DNA from: Candidatus Magnetominusculus dajiuhuensis
GTDB taxonomy: Bacteria > Nitrospirota > Thermodesulfovibrionia > Thermodesulfovibrionales > Magnetobacteriaceae
Assembly: GCA_015233465.1 (NCBI GenBank)
Contig: JADFXP010000001.1
Span: 139,186 to 203,185 of the forward strand
Length of the DNA: 64,000 nt
Reading direction: 5' to 3'
The translations under genes and the position numbers were made by a program. Below the pieces are notes generated by a model. It was not told the DNA's origin. It did not search any database and saw nothing but the letters and a program-made list of their open reading frames with translations. Shown here piece by piece: positions 35,762 to 45,057 of this stretch. Every line of letters begins with the position of its first letter. Positions within the stretch are counted from its first letter, which is position 1.

Positions 35762-36559
35762 ATGGCAATCATAAGTATAGCGAATCATAAGGGAGGAACT
35801 GGCAAGACTTCAATGTGTCTTGGTATTGGAGTATATTTTGCGAGGAATGGATATAAGGTATTAATAATAGATATGGACCCGCAAGGTCATATTGCCCCAG
35901 GTCTTGGTATAGATATTGGGTATGACGACCCATCTATGGCAGATGTAATCTCTTTAAAAAAAGGGATTTCCGATATAATTATAAAGACTAATATTGATGG
36001 TTTATATATTGCCCCTGCAACTATACGGCTTAATTATGTATCTGAAACCCTTTATAATACCTTTCAAAGAGAGCGTCGGCTTAAAAAAGCCCTTGCAGAT
36101 TTGATTCAAGATCATTTATATGATGTCATATTAATAGATTGCTCGCCATCAATGGGGCCCCTTGTAGAAAATGCCTTGACTGTTTCTGATTATTGTTTGA
36201 TACCATGTGAGCCGTCAAGCCGTTCAATAGATGGGCTGGCTGATTTTATGCACAGAGTCAATGAGATTAGAGAAGGAGAACTTGACAACAAATGGTTTAT
36301 AGTGCTTTCAAGGGTAAAGAAGGCAGCAAAATTGACCAATGAAGTTATAGATGAAAAATTATCCGAATTTACAAACAGGATAATAGAAACAAAGGTTTTT
36401 GAGCGAGAAACCGTCAATCAAGCACAGATTGCTGGTGTAACCGTATTTGATTTTCCGAGGGCAGGTGATGTTATAGATAATTACACTAAACTTGGCGCAG
36501 AGATTTCAAAGAAATGCGGAATTAAAAAACATTCTTCTAAAAAGAAAAAGGATAAATAA
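35762..36559 (+). CDS. ParA/Soj-family ATPase
   Basis: A 265-residue ATPase of the ParA/MinD group, which positions DNA or protein cargo on the nucleoid. The deviant Walker A motif KGGTGKTS with signature lysine K10 is present, with IIDMDPQGH (Walker A') and DVILIDCSP (Walker B). No parB or parS-like site is nearby, so chromosome partition is unlikely. The partner is more likely the unknown protein encoded four bases downstream. The C-terminus is very lysine-rich. It has its own promoter. Confidence 0.9.
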   Translation: MAIISIANHKGGTGKTSMCLGIGVYFARNGYKVLIIDMDPQGHIAPGLGIDIGYDDPSMADVISLKKGISDIIIKTNIDGLYIAPATIRLNYVSETLYNTFQRERRLKKALADLIQDHLYDVILIDCSPSMGPLVENALTVSDYCLIPCEPSSRSIDGLADFMHRVNEIREGELDNKWFIVLSRVKKAAKLTNEVIDEKLSEFTNRIIETKVFERETVNQAQIAGVTVFDFPRAGDVIDNYTKLGAEISKKCGIKKHSSKKKKDK

Positions 36560-36562
36560 ATT

Positions 36563-37159
36563 ATGTCCCTTAGTAAAGAAAAAAAGAAAAATTTGATGAG
36601 CAGAGGCAGGCTTAGAATAAAAAATCAACCAATAACCGCCTCTTATACAGATGAAGATTCAACTATAAATACAATAGATATAACAAACACCTCTTTACAA
36701 TTAATACCTGTTGAAAATAAGCCCCAGCAAGAGCCAAACTCAGAAACAAATAATATTAATCCTGATGAAATGACAGGGCAGGAAGAGACGCAAAACTCTC
36801 AAACAGCTAATCCTCAAAATGATTATCACGTAATCATGACAGAAAATCTAAAGGCTTGGATGGAAGAAAGCATTCAGATGTTGATTAATTCTGATATCAA
36901 GCCTCAAAAGATAGATGAATTCATACAAATGGCTAAAAATAAGCCCGATATACTTACAGTTCTGGCAAGGCTTGGACCTGAGGGAGTAAATACTATATAT
37001 GAGATTGATAAAGACGATGATTTTATACGCACAGGCAAGATAAAACTCCTTTCATGGATAAATAATCTAAGTAAAAATCCGACCTTTAGGAGCCTTGTGC
37101 AAAAACTTGGGCTTGCTGTAAAGGCATTGCGCCAGCTTAAAAAGATGTCTATGGAATAG
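36563..37159 (+). CDS. Unknown partner of the ParA-like ATPase
   Basis: A 198-residue protein not recognised. The first 25 residues are basic (SKEKKKNLMSRGRLRIK), and residues 30-90 are low-complexity and rich in Asn, Gln, Thr and Glu, probably disordered. From about 95 a compact helical domain follows (ENLKAWMEESIQMLINSD, FIQMAKNKPDILTVLARLGP, FRSLVQKLGLAVKALRQLKK). ParA regulators often stimulate the ATPase through a basic N-terminal peptide, and the basic start here would suit that role. It begins four bases after parA, so co-expression is clear. Confidence 0.7.
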   Translation: MSLSKEKKKNLMSRGRLRIKNQPITASYTDEDSTINTIDITNTSLQLIPVENKPQQEPNSETNNINPDEMTGQEETQNSQTANPQNDYHVIMTENLKAWMEESIQMLINSDIKPQKIDEFIQMAKNKPDILTVLARLGPEGVNTIYEIDKDDDFIRTGKIKLLSWINNLSKNPTFRSLVQKLGLAVKALRQLKKMSME

Positions 37160-37311
37160 GGCTAAAATACAATTAATGTGTTGGGGGGAGACCTATGTGT
37201 TTGCTCTGATTTAATTAAAATATCAAAATATAATATACCATCCAATAAAAATTTTAATTATTCTTCATTATTTATAATTCACCCTTTTATTGTTAAAAAA
37301 AAGTTAATGTT

Positions 37312-37346
37312 TTGTCACAGATTTGACTATAGTGATATGCTATAAT
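37312..37346 (+). promoter_or_regulatory. Extended -10 promoter of the NlpC-like gene
   Basis: TG-C-TATAAT (37338-37346) is an extended -10 element. A TTGTCA (37312-37317) lies upstream in the shared TTGTCACA...GTGATATG context also seen at 33486-33505. The start codon follows at 37378 behind AAGGTGG. Confidence 0.5.
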
Positions 37347-37377
37347 ATTAAGCATGGAATAAATTTAAGGTGGAAAA

Positions 37378-37950
37378 ATGAAGGTATTTGATACATCAAA
37401 TCTAAAAGTTGGAGATGTAGTTTTAATGGGGGATAATTCTATAATTTCTAAATTAATAACAACTTTTTTATCAGATATAAAAAATGATAGAGATATATAT
37501 TCTCATGTAGGAATGGTAGTAAATGAAAACGAGTTAATAGAGGCTATATCAAAGGGTATTTCATTTAGCGATATAGAAGATACTATAAGAAAAAGGAAAA
37601 AGGTCTTAATCATTAGGTCTAACTTTGTAACTTCTAAAGATTATGCAAAAATTGCAGAATGTGCAAGAAAATTATTAATAAAAAATATACATTATGGTTG
37701 GTTCAGATTAGGATGTATGTTTGTAGATGATTTATTAGGCATACATTATTTTGCAGATTTCCTAAATAATGTAAAAGATTTAGTATGCAGCACTACGGTT
37801 GCTTATATTTATTTTAAAACAAAAAACTATGAATTTAATGGTGCAAAATGGGAGGATGCTGATCCAGACGATATATATGAGGCTTTTGCAAAAATCCATC
37901 CTGATTGGCACATGATTTATTGCAAAGGGAGTATTACGAATGTAGACTGA
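37378..37950 (+). CDS. Permuted NlpC/P60 (YiiX-like) cysteine hydrolase
   Basis: A 190-residue cytoplasmic protein with the circularly permuted papain-like layout of the YiiX/LRAT group. An N-terminal beta section (LKVGDVVLMGDNSIISKLIT) is followed by YSHVGMVV with the candidate catalytic histidine. A later LVCSTTVAYIY holds the candidate nucleophilic cysteine, and IHPDWHMIYC closes the protein. Such enzymes cleave amides in cell-wall peptides or lipids, though many are uncharacterised. There is no signal peptide. Composition is AT-rich like the surrounding accessory genes. It has its own promoter and ribosome site. Confidence 0.72.
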   Translation: MKVFDTSNLKVGDVVLMGDNSIISKLITTFLSDIKNDRDIYSHVGMVVNENELIEAISKGISFSDIEDTIRKRKKVLIIRSNFVTSKDYAKIAECARKLLIKNIHYGWFRLGCMFVDDLLGIHYFADFLNNVKDLVCSTTVAYIYFKTKNYEFNGAKWEDADPDDIYEAFAKIHPDWHMIYCKGSITNVD

Positions 37951-38101
37951 AAGTTTTAATCTATATTTTACAAAGACTGAGGATAAGAACAGATTAAAGG
38001 TTTGCCTCCTTGATGAAAGCGGTAATTCAAGATGTTCACATGAGTTTGCTTACAAGATAGATACATTTATACTCATTCAACTTAAAGACAGCGTAGGCTA
38101 A
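37940..38101 (+). pseudogene. Small coding-like frame with amber codon directly after ATG
   Basis: An ATG at 37940, seven bases after GGGAG, is followed at once by TAG. After this one stop the frame stays open for 51 codons (ESFNLYFTKTEDKNRLKVCL..., ending IQLKDSVG). It overlaps the end of the NlpC-like gene as a translationally coupled gene would. It may be a broken small gene with a single nonsense change, or a remnant. No homologue is recognised. Confidence 0.4.
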
Positions 38102-38152
38102 AGATAAATGGGAACGAAAAGGTTTAAGTAAATGAATAATTTCATTAGTTAT

Positions 38153-38833
38153 TTATTTTTGTTTCATCAAAAAATCCGCATACATTAGGTCTTCCTTTGA
38201 AGTTATCTTAATATTATTATAATCACCGACAATATTTTTGACTCTTCCCCCATAGTTTTCTATTACTGAGGCATCATCTGTAAAGTTCAACCCCTTATTT
38301 AATGTATGATTATATGCAGAGATTAAAGTCTGAGCTAAAAATACCTGAGGGGTTTGAATTGCCCGAAGTCTATTACGATCAAGGGTTCGTACAATATACC
38401 CATCTTCTACTTCTTTTATCGTATCAATCATCTTAACCGCAGGGATTACCCCGTCGCAATCTACCAATTGTGAAATTGTCTCTCTTATAAGCCTATCCGT
38501 AATCAAAGGTCTTGCACCGTCATGAATTACTAAGATTGCGTTTATGTCTTCAATGAGATTAAGGGCATTTAAGATTGAATCCTGTCTTTCTTTACCTCCC
38601 TTTGCAATATGTTTGACCTTAGTAATTCTAAATTCATCAATGATTCTATTACCCCTTTCAAGGTCATCTTCTTTAAACACTGGGATAATCTCATCAATCT
38701 CAGGGCAGAGTTGAAAGGTTCTTAATACATGTAGTATTACAGGTATTCCTTGTAGCAGATGAAAGGTCTTATTAAGACTTGATCCAAATCTATTACCTGA
38801 ACCAGCGGAAGGGATTATTGCAATTTTCTTCAT
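38153..38833 (-). CDS. ispD: 2-C-methyl-D-erythritol 4-phosphate cytidylyltransferase
   Basis: Third enzyme of the non-mevalonate isoprenoid pathway, joining CTP and MEP. The 226-residue protein begins with the nucleotide-binding signature IIPSAGSGNRFGSSLNKTF and has ILVIHDGARPLITDRLIRE, VKMIDTIKE and IQTPQVFLAQTL, with the expected family length. The usual fusion or neighbour ispF is absent here. The upstream gene is the PIN/TRAM protein, separated by a two-hairpin repeat copy. The repeat occupies the ribosome-site region, so initiation signals are weak. Confidence 0.95.
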   Translation of the reverse strand: MKKIAIIPSAGSGNRFGSSLNKTFHLLQGIPVILHVLRTFQLCPEIDEIIPVFKEDDLERGNRIIDEFRITKVKHIAKGGKERQDSILNALNLIEDINAILVIHDGARPLITDRLIRETISQLVDCDGVIPAVKMIDTIKEVEDGYIVRTLDRNRLRAIQTPQVFLAQTLISAYNHTLNKGLNFTDDASVIENYGGRVKNIVGDYNNIKITSKEDLMYADFLMKQK

Positions 38834-38844
38834 AAGTAATTTCT

Positions 38845-38931
38845 TGAGGGCTCGACCCTTTAAATCTTTTAATTATGGGTTCAAAGGGTCGAGACCCTTT
38901 GCGGGAGTTTGAGGGCAGAGCCCTCATGTAA
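38845..38931 (+). repeat. Two-hairpin repeat, copy E with adjacent partial inverted copy
   Basis: A full plus-oriented copy runs from AATTATGGGTTC (38871): hairpin 1 AAAGGGTCGAGACCCTTT (38883-38900) and hairpin 2 TGAGGGCAGAGCCCTCA (38910-38926). A shortened inverted piece (GAGGGCTCGACCCTTTAAA) lies at about 38846-38864. Together they fill nearly the whole gap between the PIN/TRAM gene and ispD. Confidence 0.8.
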
Positions 38932-38937
38932 TTTTTT

Positions 38938-39918
38938 TTATTCTTCATCCGATCTTTTAGCAAATATCATACGTCCTGCGGTAGTTTGAAGCACACTTGT
39001 AACAATTACAGAGATATTCTTACCAATGAGTTTACGCGAATTCTCAACAACTACCATTGTGCCGTCATCCATATATGCTATACCCTGCATTGCCTCTTTA
39101 CCTTCTTTCATTATAAACACCTTCATCAATTCACCGGGCAGAACAACCGGCTTCAAGGCATTAGAAAGTTCATTAATATTAAGCACAGAGACATTTTGAA
39201 GCTGGGCTACCTTATTGAGATTAAAGTCATTGGTAATGATCTTTCCGTTCATTAACTTGGCAATAGCTACAAGTTTTGAGTCAACTTCTTTTATATTTGG
39301 AAAGTTTTCATCTACAATCTGAACATTAATCCCTGAAATCTTTTGAATTCTATGAAGTACATCAAGTCCGCGTCGTCCTCTGCTTCTTTTGATAGAATCA
39401 GCAGAATCAGCAATATGCTGTAGTTCTTGTAATATAAACTGTGGGACTATAAAGATTCCATCAACAAAACCCGTGTCGCAAACGTCAGCAATCCTGCCGT
39501 CAATTATAGCGCTTGTATCAATAATCTTGATATTTTCAGCAACATTTCGTCCTCTAAATTTATCTAAAAGACTGCCTATCGTCAGTCGTTCTCCCCTTGT
39601 AAATCCTATCAATAACCCAACATAACCAAATAACGCATTAATAATAAAAAAGAATTTAATATCAATAGATATAAAAATCGTCTTTAATGGAAATACTAAA
39701 ATTGTTGCTATCACAACGCCTATAAACATTCCTATAATGCCGCCGGCTAGCCTGCCTATACTTACTCTAATCAGCAAAAATTCTAGTATTATTACAAATG
39801 CTCCACAAAGTAAACCGAATATTGGGCCCTGAAAATAAGTTAATTCATAATGTTGACCTAAAAAATAACCACTAACTACACAAATCAGGATAATAAATCC
39901 CCTTAAAAAATTTTTCAA
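38938..39918 (-). CDS. Membrane PIN/TRAM-domain protein (YacL-like)
   Basis: A protein of about 326 residues with four membrane helices at the N-terminus (about 1-115), then a PIN nuclease-like domain (KIIDTSAIIDGRIADVC, SRGRRGLDVLHRIQ, KIITNDFNLNKVA), and a C-terminal TRAM-like domain (GIAYMDDGTMVVVEN, TAGRMIFAK). Such proteins may act on RNA at the membrane; their substrates are poorly known. A TTG start at 39918 is preferred: the strong AAAGGAGGTG precedes it by six bases, while a GTG at 39927 lies inside that ribosome site. It precedes ispD, as in several related genomes. Confidence 0.88.
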   Translation of the reverse strand: MKNFLRGFIILICVVSGYFLGQHYELTYFQGPIFGLLCGAFVIILEFLLIRVSIGRLAGGIIGMFIGVVIATILVFPLKTIFISIDIKFFFIINALFGYVGLLIGFTRGERLTIGSLLDKFRGRNVAENIKIIDTSAIIDGRIADVCDTGFVDGIFIVPQFILQELQHIADSADSIKRSRGRRGLDVLHRIQKISGINVQIVDENFPNIKEVDSKLVAIAKLMNGKIITNDFNLNKVAQLQNVSVLNINELSNALKPVVLPGELMKVFIMKEGKEAMQGIAYMDDGTMVVVENSRKLIGKNISVIVTSVLQTTAGRMIFAKRSDEE

Positions 39919-40224
39919 TAATTTCACCTCCTTTAAAATAAAATTTATTAATTATATAATTGCACTATTTTATAAAATTAATATAAAATAGATAATAATA
40001 TGCAGCTACTTGAAGTTAGATAAGATATTAAAGACAATTAGATAAAAAGCGAAACACTTTTTACTACAATTAATGATCTTTATCATATTTAATTTTTTCC
40101 TTATCTTTTAAAATAGTTTTAATGCCTTTATAAATAATAGCACTATTATATTTTATAATAAATTTATTATAATATTCAGGCAGTTATAATGTAAACAAAT
40201 AATATTTTCAAGGAGGCAACATCT
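39919..40224. other. AT-rich divergent intergenic region
   Basis: About 306 bases between the divergent PIN/TRAM and aminotransferase genes, with no coding frame of note. It contains a 20-bp perfect palindrome (40153-40172), a TATAAT at 40185-40190 with a weak -35, and the aminotransferase ribosome site AAGGAGG near 40210. Confidence 0.6.
40153..40172. promoter_or_regulatory. 20-bp perfect palindrome, possible operator
   Basis: TTATAATAAATTTATTATAA reads the same on both strands and sits just upstream of a TATAAT (40185-40190) preceding the aminotransferase. Although A/T-only, its length and location suggest an operator. Confidence 0.4.
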
Positions 40225-41376
40225 ATGGCTAATAAACCATTAAAAAAACTGCTGCTTGCACCAGGGCCAACCCCTGTGTCACCACTTGCACTGCAAGCAA
40301 TGTCTTTGCCGATTATTCATCATCGCAGCGCAGATTTTAAACCTGTTTTACAATCTGTTAGGGATGGTCTTAAATGGCTTTTTCAAACAAAAAATGAGGT
40401 TATTGTGCTTACAAGCACAGGAACTGGCGGAATGGTCAGCGCTGTTAATAATTTTTTTAATTCTGGAGATAAGGTTATTGTTATAGATGGCGGTAAATTT
40501 GGAGAAAGATGGACTGAGATTTGCCAAAGCTATGGTCTTAATGCTGATGTTATTAAAGTTGAATGGGGATATACCATTAAAATTGAAGAAGTAGAAAAAC
40601 GTCTAAAGGCAGATCCTAATATCAAAGGTGTTTTGGTTCAAGCTACTGAGACTTCTACAGGCGTTAATCATGATGTTGAAAAATTAGCAAAATTAATAAA
40701 AAATTATGAAAATACACTTTTTATCGTTGATGCAGTAAGTTCTTTGGTTGCCCATGATCTAAAGACAGACGAATGGGGCGTAGATATTATGGTTTCAGGC
40801 TCCCAAAAAGGTCTTGCTCTTCCTCCAGGCTTAGCATTTATTGCTGTATCTGAAAAGGCATGGAAAAAGGCTGAAACCTCTAAGCTGCCTCATTTTTATT
40901 TCAATCTAAAGGCTGAGCTAAAAAACATCAAAGAAAATCAGACTAATTTTACCTCTCCTGTCTCACTCCTGATTGGTTTGAATGAAGCCATTAAACAATT
41001 AAAAGAAGAAGGACTTGAAAACGTATTCAAAAGGCATGAACGTTTAGCAAATGCTACTCGCGCTGGCATCGTTGCTATGGGATTAAAACTCTATGCTAAG
41101 GAAATGCCTAGTAATTCAGTTACTGCTATTTGTGCACCAGATGGAATAGATGGACAAGAGATTTATAAAATACTTAGAGATAAATATGGAATTACTACTG
41201 CAGGCGGGCAAGGTAAGGCTAAAGGTAAAATATTTAGGATAGCACATCTTGGATATGCAGATACGTTTGATATAATATCAGGATTGGCTGCCATTGAAAT
41301 GACACTGAAAGGACTTGGCCATCCTATTACACTTGGGAAAGGCATTGCGGCGGCTGAAGAAATATTGATGAAGTAA
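40225..41376 (+). CDS. Class V aminotransferase (serine-pyruvate/alanine-glyoxylate type)
   Basis: A PLP enzyme of 383 residues. The start LLAPGPTPVSPLALQAM and LTSTGTGGMVSAVNNFF are typical of the serine-pyruvate/alanine-glyoxylate group. VSGSQKGLALPPGLAF carries the PLP-binding lysine, and FRIAHLGYAD near the end is also family-typical. It precedes serA with only a repeat copy between them. This arrangement suggests the phosphorylated serine pathway, where such an aminotransferase may act in place of SerC, or serine/glyoxylate metabolism. A strong AAGGAGG precedes the start. Confidence 0.92.
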   Translation: MANKPLKKLLLAPGPTPVSPLALQAMSLPIIHHRSADFKPVLQSVRDGLKWLFQTKNEVIVLTSTGTGGMVSAVNNFFNSGDKVIVIDGGKFGERWTEICQSYGLNADVIKVEWGYTIKIEEVEKRLKADPNIKGVLVQATETSTGVNHDVEKLAKLIKNYENTLFIVDAVSSLVAHDLKTDEWGVDIMVSGSQKGLALPPGLAFIAVSEKAWKKAETSKLPHFYFNLKAELKNIKENQTNFTSPVSLLIGLNEAIKQLKEEGLENVFKRHERLANATRAGIVAMGLKLYAKEMPSNSVTAICAPDGIDGQEIYKILRDKYGITTAGGQGKAKGKIFRIAHLGYADTFDIISGLAAIEMTLKGLGHPITLGKGIAAAEEILMK

Positions 41377-41380
41377 CCTT

Positions 41381-41437
41381 TTAAGGGCTCTGCCCTTAAA
41401 AATTCCGCAAGGGAACTCGTTCCCTTGACCCATTAAT
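41381..41437 (-). repeat. Two-hairpin intergenic repeat, copy F (inverted orientation)
   Basis: Hairpin 2 (TTAAGGGCTCTGCCCTTAA, 41381-41399), AATTCCG, hairpin 1 (CAAGGGAACTCGTTCCCTTG, 41408-41427), then ACCCATTAAT. It fills the gap between the aminotransferase and serA. Confidence 0.8.
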
Positions 41438-41458
41438 AAAAACAGGAGTAAGATATAT

Positions 41459-43039
41459 ATGAAAGTACTGGTTAGTGATAGTTTATCACAAAATGGTGTT
41501 GAAATCCTTAAAAATGGCGGGCTCGACGTTACAGTCAAAACTGGGATGACTAAAGATGAGCTGAAGGCTTGTATCGGGGAATATGACGGCATCGTCATCA
41601 GAAGCGCTACAAAATTGACCGCTGATGTTATTGAAGTTGCTAATAAACTTAAGGTTATCGGCAGAGCTGGTTCAGGACTGGATAATGTTGATAAAATTGC
41701 AGCTTCAAAAAAAGGTATTGTGGTAATGAATACACCCGGCGGTAATACCGTTACAACCGCCGAACATACGATTGCCTTGATGTTTGCCCTTGCTCGCAAA
41801 GTCCCTCAGGCTAATCAATCTATTGCAGCTGGCAAATGGGAAAAGAAACAGTTTATGGGAGTTGAATTATTCAATAAAACGCTTGGTATAATTGGGTTTG
41901 GAAATATCGGCAGACAGGTAGCTAAAAAGGCAATTGGGCTTGAGATGAATGTCTTGGCATTTGATCCATTTGTTGATGAAGATACTGCAACCGAATTGGG
42001 CGTTAAAAAGGTAACGCTTGATGAGATATATGCTTCATCAGATTTTATAACGGTTCACACATCACTCAATCCTGAGACTAAAAATTTGATTAATAAAGAT
42101 ACTATAGCAAAGATGAAAAAAGGTGTTAGAGTAATCAACTGCGCACGCGGCGGTATTGTGAATGAAGCAGATATTGTTGAGGCAATAAAAGGCGGTAAGG
42201 TCGCTGGGGCTGCCTTTGATGTATTTGAAAAAGAACCTCCAGTTGATTTTGATTTCTTAAATCTCGATCAAATTATTCGTACTCCTCATCTTGGAGCATC
42301 TACTACAGAGGCTCAAGACAATGTAGCACTTGCAGTTGCTGAACAGATTGTAGATTATCTTGTAAACGGCACAATAAGAAATGCAGTGAATTTTCCAACT
42401 ATTTCAGCAGATCAGGCGCCAAAGATTAAGCCTTATGCCTCTTTGGCAGAGGTACTTGGCGGATTTGCCTCTCAGGTCTTTACAGGGCCAGTTAAAGAGA
42501 TAGTAATAGAACTCTGCGGTAATGCTGCAAACTTTGATGCAGAACCTATAAAAATATCTGCCTTAAAAGGTTTTTTAACCCCTATACTGGAAGAGAACGT
42601 AAATTTTGTAAATGCGCCGTTTATTGCTAAGGACAGGGGTATTGATGTCAAGGTTTCAAAAGGTGAAGATGCAGGGGATTATCACAATAAGATAACCCTT
42701 AGAATTAAATCTAAAGAAGAAGAATTTACGATTTCTGGGACATTATTTGGTAAAAAGGATCATAGGATTATACAGATAAATGATTTTTATATTGAGATAG
42801 TTCCAGAAGGCACTATGTTATATGTAAATAACGTAGATAAACCGGGTGTAATAGGCGGAATAGGCACAATATTTGGTAATAACAAGATAAATATTTCAAG
42901 GATGCACTTTAGCAGAGAAGCAATGGGTGGAGGCGCTTTATCAGTGGTTAATGTTGATACAGATGATATTTCTGATGATCTATTGAAAAAGATTAAAGAA
43001 TTACCGAACATTACCAGCGTTAAAGTTGTAAAAATCTAA
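41459..43039 (+). CDS. serA: D-3-phosphoglycerate dehydrogenase
   Basis: First step of serine synthesis, oxidising 3-phosphoglycerate with NAD. The 526-residue protein is the long form: catalytic and NAD domains (LGIIGFGNIGRQVAKKA, VINCARGGIVNEADI, TPHLGASTTEAQ) are followed by an intervening domain and a C-terminal ACT domain (GTMLYVNNVDKPGVIGGIGT). The ACT domain suggests serine feedback. A GAG ribosome-like site (ACAGGAGTAAG) precedes the ATG. It lies between the aminotransferase and purA; a hairpin follows its stop. Confidence 0.97.
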   Translation: MKVLVSDSLSQNGVEILKNGGLDVTVKTGMTKDELKACIGEYDGIVIRSATKLTADVIEVANKLKVIGRAGSGLDNVDKIAASKKGIVVMNTPGGNTVTTAEHTIALMFALARKVPQANQSIAAGKWEKKQFMGVELFNKTLGIIGFGNIGRQVAKKAIGLEMNVLAFDPFVDEDTATELGVKKVTLDEIYASSDFITVHTSLNPETKNLINKDTIAKMKKGVRVINCARGGIVNEADIVEAIKGGKVAGAAFDVFEKEPPVDFDFLNLDQIIRTPHLGASTTEAQDNVALAVAEQIVDYLVNGTIRNAVNFPTISADQAPKIKPYASLAEVLGGFASQVFTGPVKEIVIELCGNAANFDAEPIKISALKGFLTPILEENVNFVNAPFIAKDRGIDVKVSKGEDAGDYHNKITLRIKSKEEEFTISGTLFGKKDHRIIQINDFYIEIVPEGTMLYVNNVDKPGVIGGIGTIFGNNKINISRMHFSREAMGGGALSVVNVDTDDISDDLLKKIKELPNITSVKVVKI

Positions 43040-43065
43040 AGGGTCACAGATTCTTTATAATACTG

Positions 43066-43093
43066 CGGGTTCAAGGTATATAACTTGAACCCG
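43066..43093 (+). terminator. Hairpin between serA and purA
   Basis: CGGGTTCAAG pairs perfectly with CTTGAACCCG around an eight-base loop, 27 bases after the serA stop. No T run follows, so it may be an attenuator or processing site as well as a terminator. Confidence 0.5.
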
Positions 43094-43137
43094 AAGTTAC
43101 GTCTAAAGAAAAACAGTTTTTCAATAAATGAATGTGA

Positions 43138-44457
<1,320 letters not shown>

Positions 44458-44816
44458 TTTAATACATTTAAAGATGAGGCGGTTAAAAAAACTATTTATA
44501 TCAAATATGTAAGAATAAGTAAATGTAATTTTTCATGTATGAAGCTATGGTGACACTTAAATCTCTGTTCTACAGATTCGGAAGGTGTGCCAATTATGGA
44601 ATATTACTCGATAAGCGGTTTACATAACTCTTCAAAGTTGATTAATTTTTTAAATTTTGCGGTATGGTTGATTTTTTGAGACTATTTGCTCTTTTGTTCA
44701 GCCCTCCCGTTTTTTTAATTTAACATTTTAAATATTTTTTTGTCCTTTGGTGACAGTACCATAAAAAGGAGGTAACAAAAGATGCTGTAAAGGTAGAGGC
44801 ATCGAAAAGTTGACTA
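44458..44816. other. Degenerate intergenic region with orphan start signals
   Basis: About 360 bases without a convincing gene. A perfect ribosome site and start (AAAAAGGAGGTAACAAAAG then ATG at 44781) lead only to ATG CTG TAA, so it looks like the surviving front of a lost gene. A 30-codon frame near 44536 (MYEAMVTLKS...) has no ribosome site. The region continues into a broken coding remnant on the minus strand. Confidence 0.5.
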
Positions 44817-45008
44817 TCAATGGTAAACATTACTAACGCACATAGCTATTAATTCAAGCTCTTTAATGCGCATATCAAGATAACTTTTGGTAACAAGCTG
44901 ATCGTGTATAAATTCGCGTAAAGTTTCAACTTGCACCTCTGATACACCAACTGCTTTTTGTTTCTTTATATAGATATGAGTATCATTGTTAATGTATTCA
45001 TATCTTAG
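44817..45008 (-). pseudogene. Remnant of a coiled-coil (DUF1640-like) gene
   Basis: A 63-codon frame on the minus strand without a start codon near its beginning reads NNDTHIYIKKQKAVGVSEVQ, then VETLREFIHDQLVTKSYLDM and RIKELEL. The pattern DTHxxIKxxKxxGxSExQ-E followed by LxTKxxLxxxxxELE matches what I recall of DUF1640-type small coiled-coil proteins. Loss of the start and closeness to the orphan ribosome site suggest a decayed and possibly rearranged gene. Confidence 0.5.
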
Positions 45009-45057
45009 TCAACCAAAGCCGTTATTATTATACAATCATAATCTTATTACTTCATCC

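Noticed and set aside
41278-41799. 173-codon open frame on the minus strand
   Set aside because: It lies antisense across the ends of the aminotransferase and serA genes, both clear families, and runs through the repeat copy F. No protein family pattern is visible.
44536-44628. 30-codon frame MYEAMVTLKSLFYRFGRCAN
   Set aside because: No ribosome site, very short, in a region with other decayed signals; not called as a gene.
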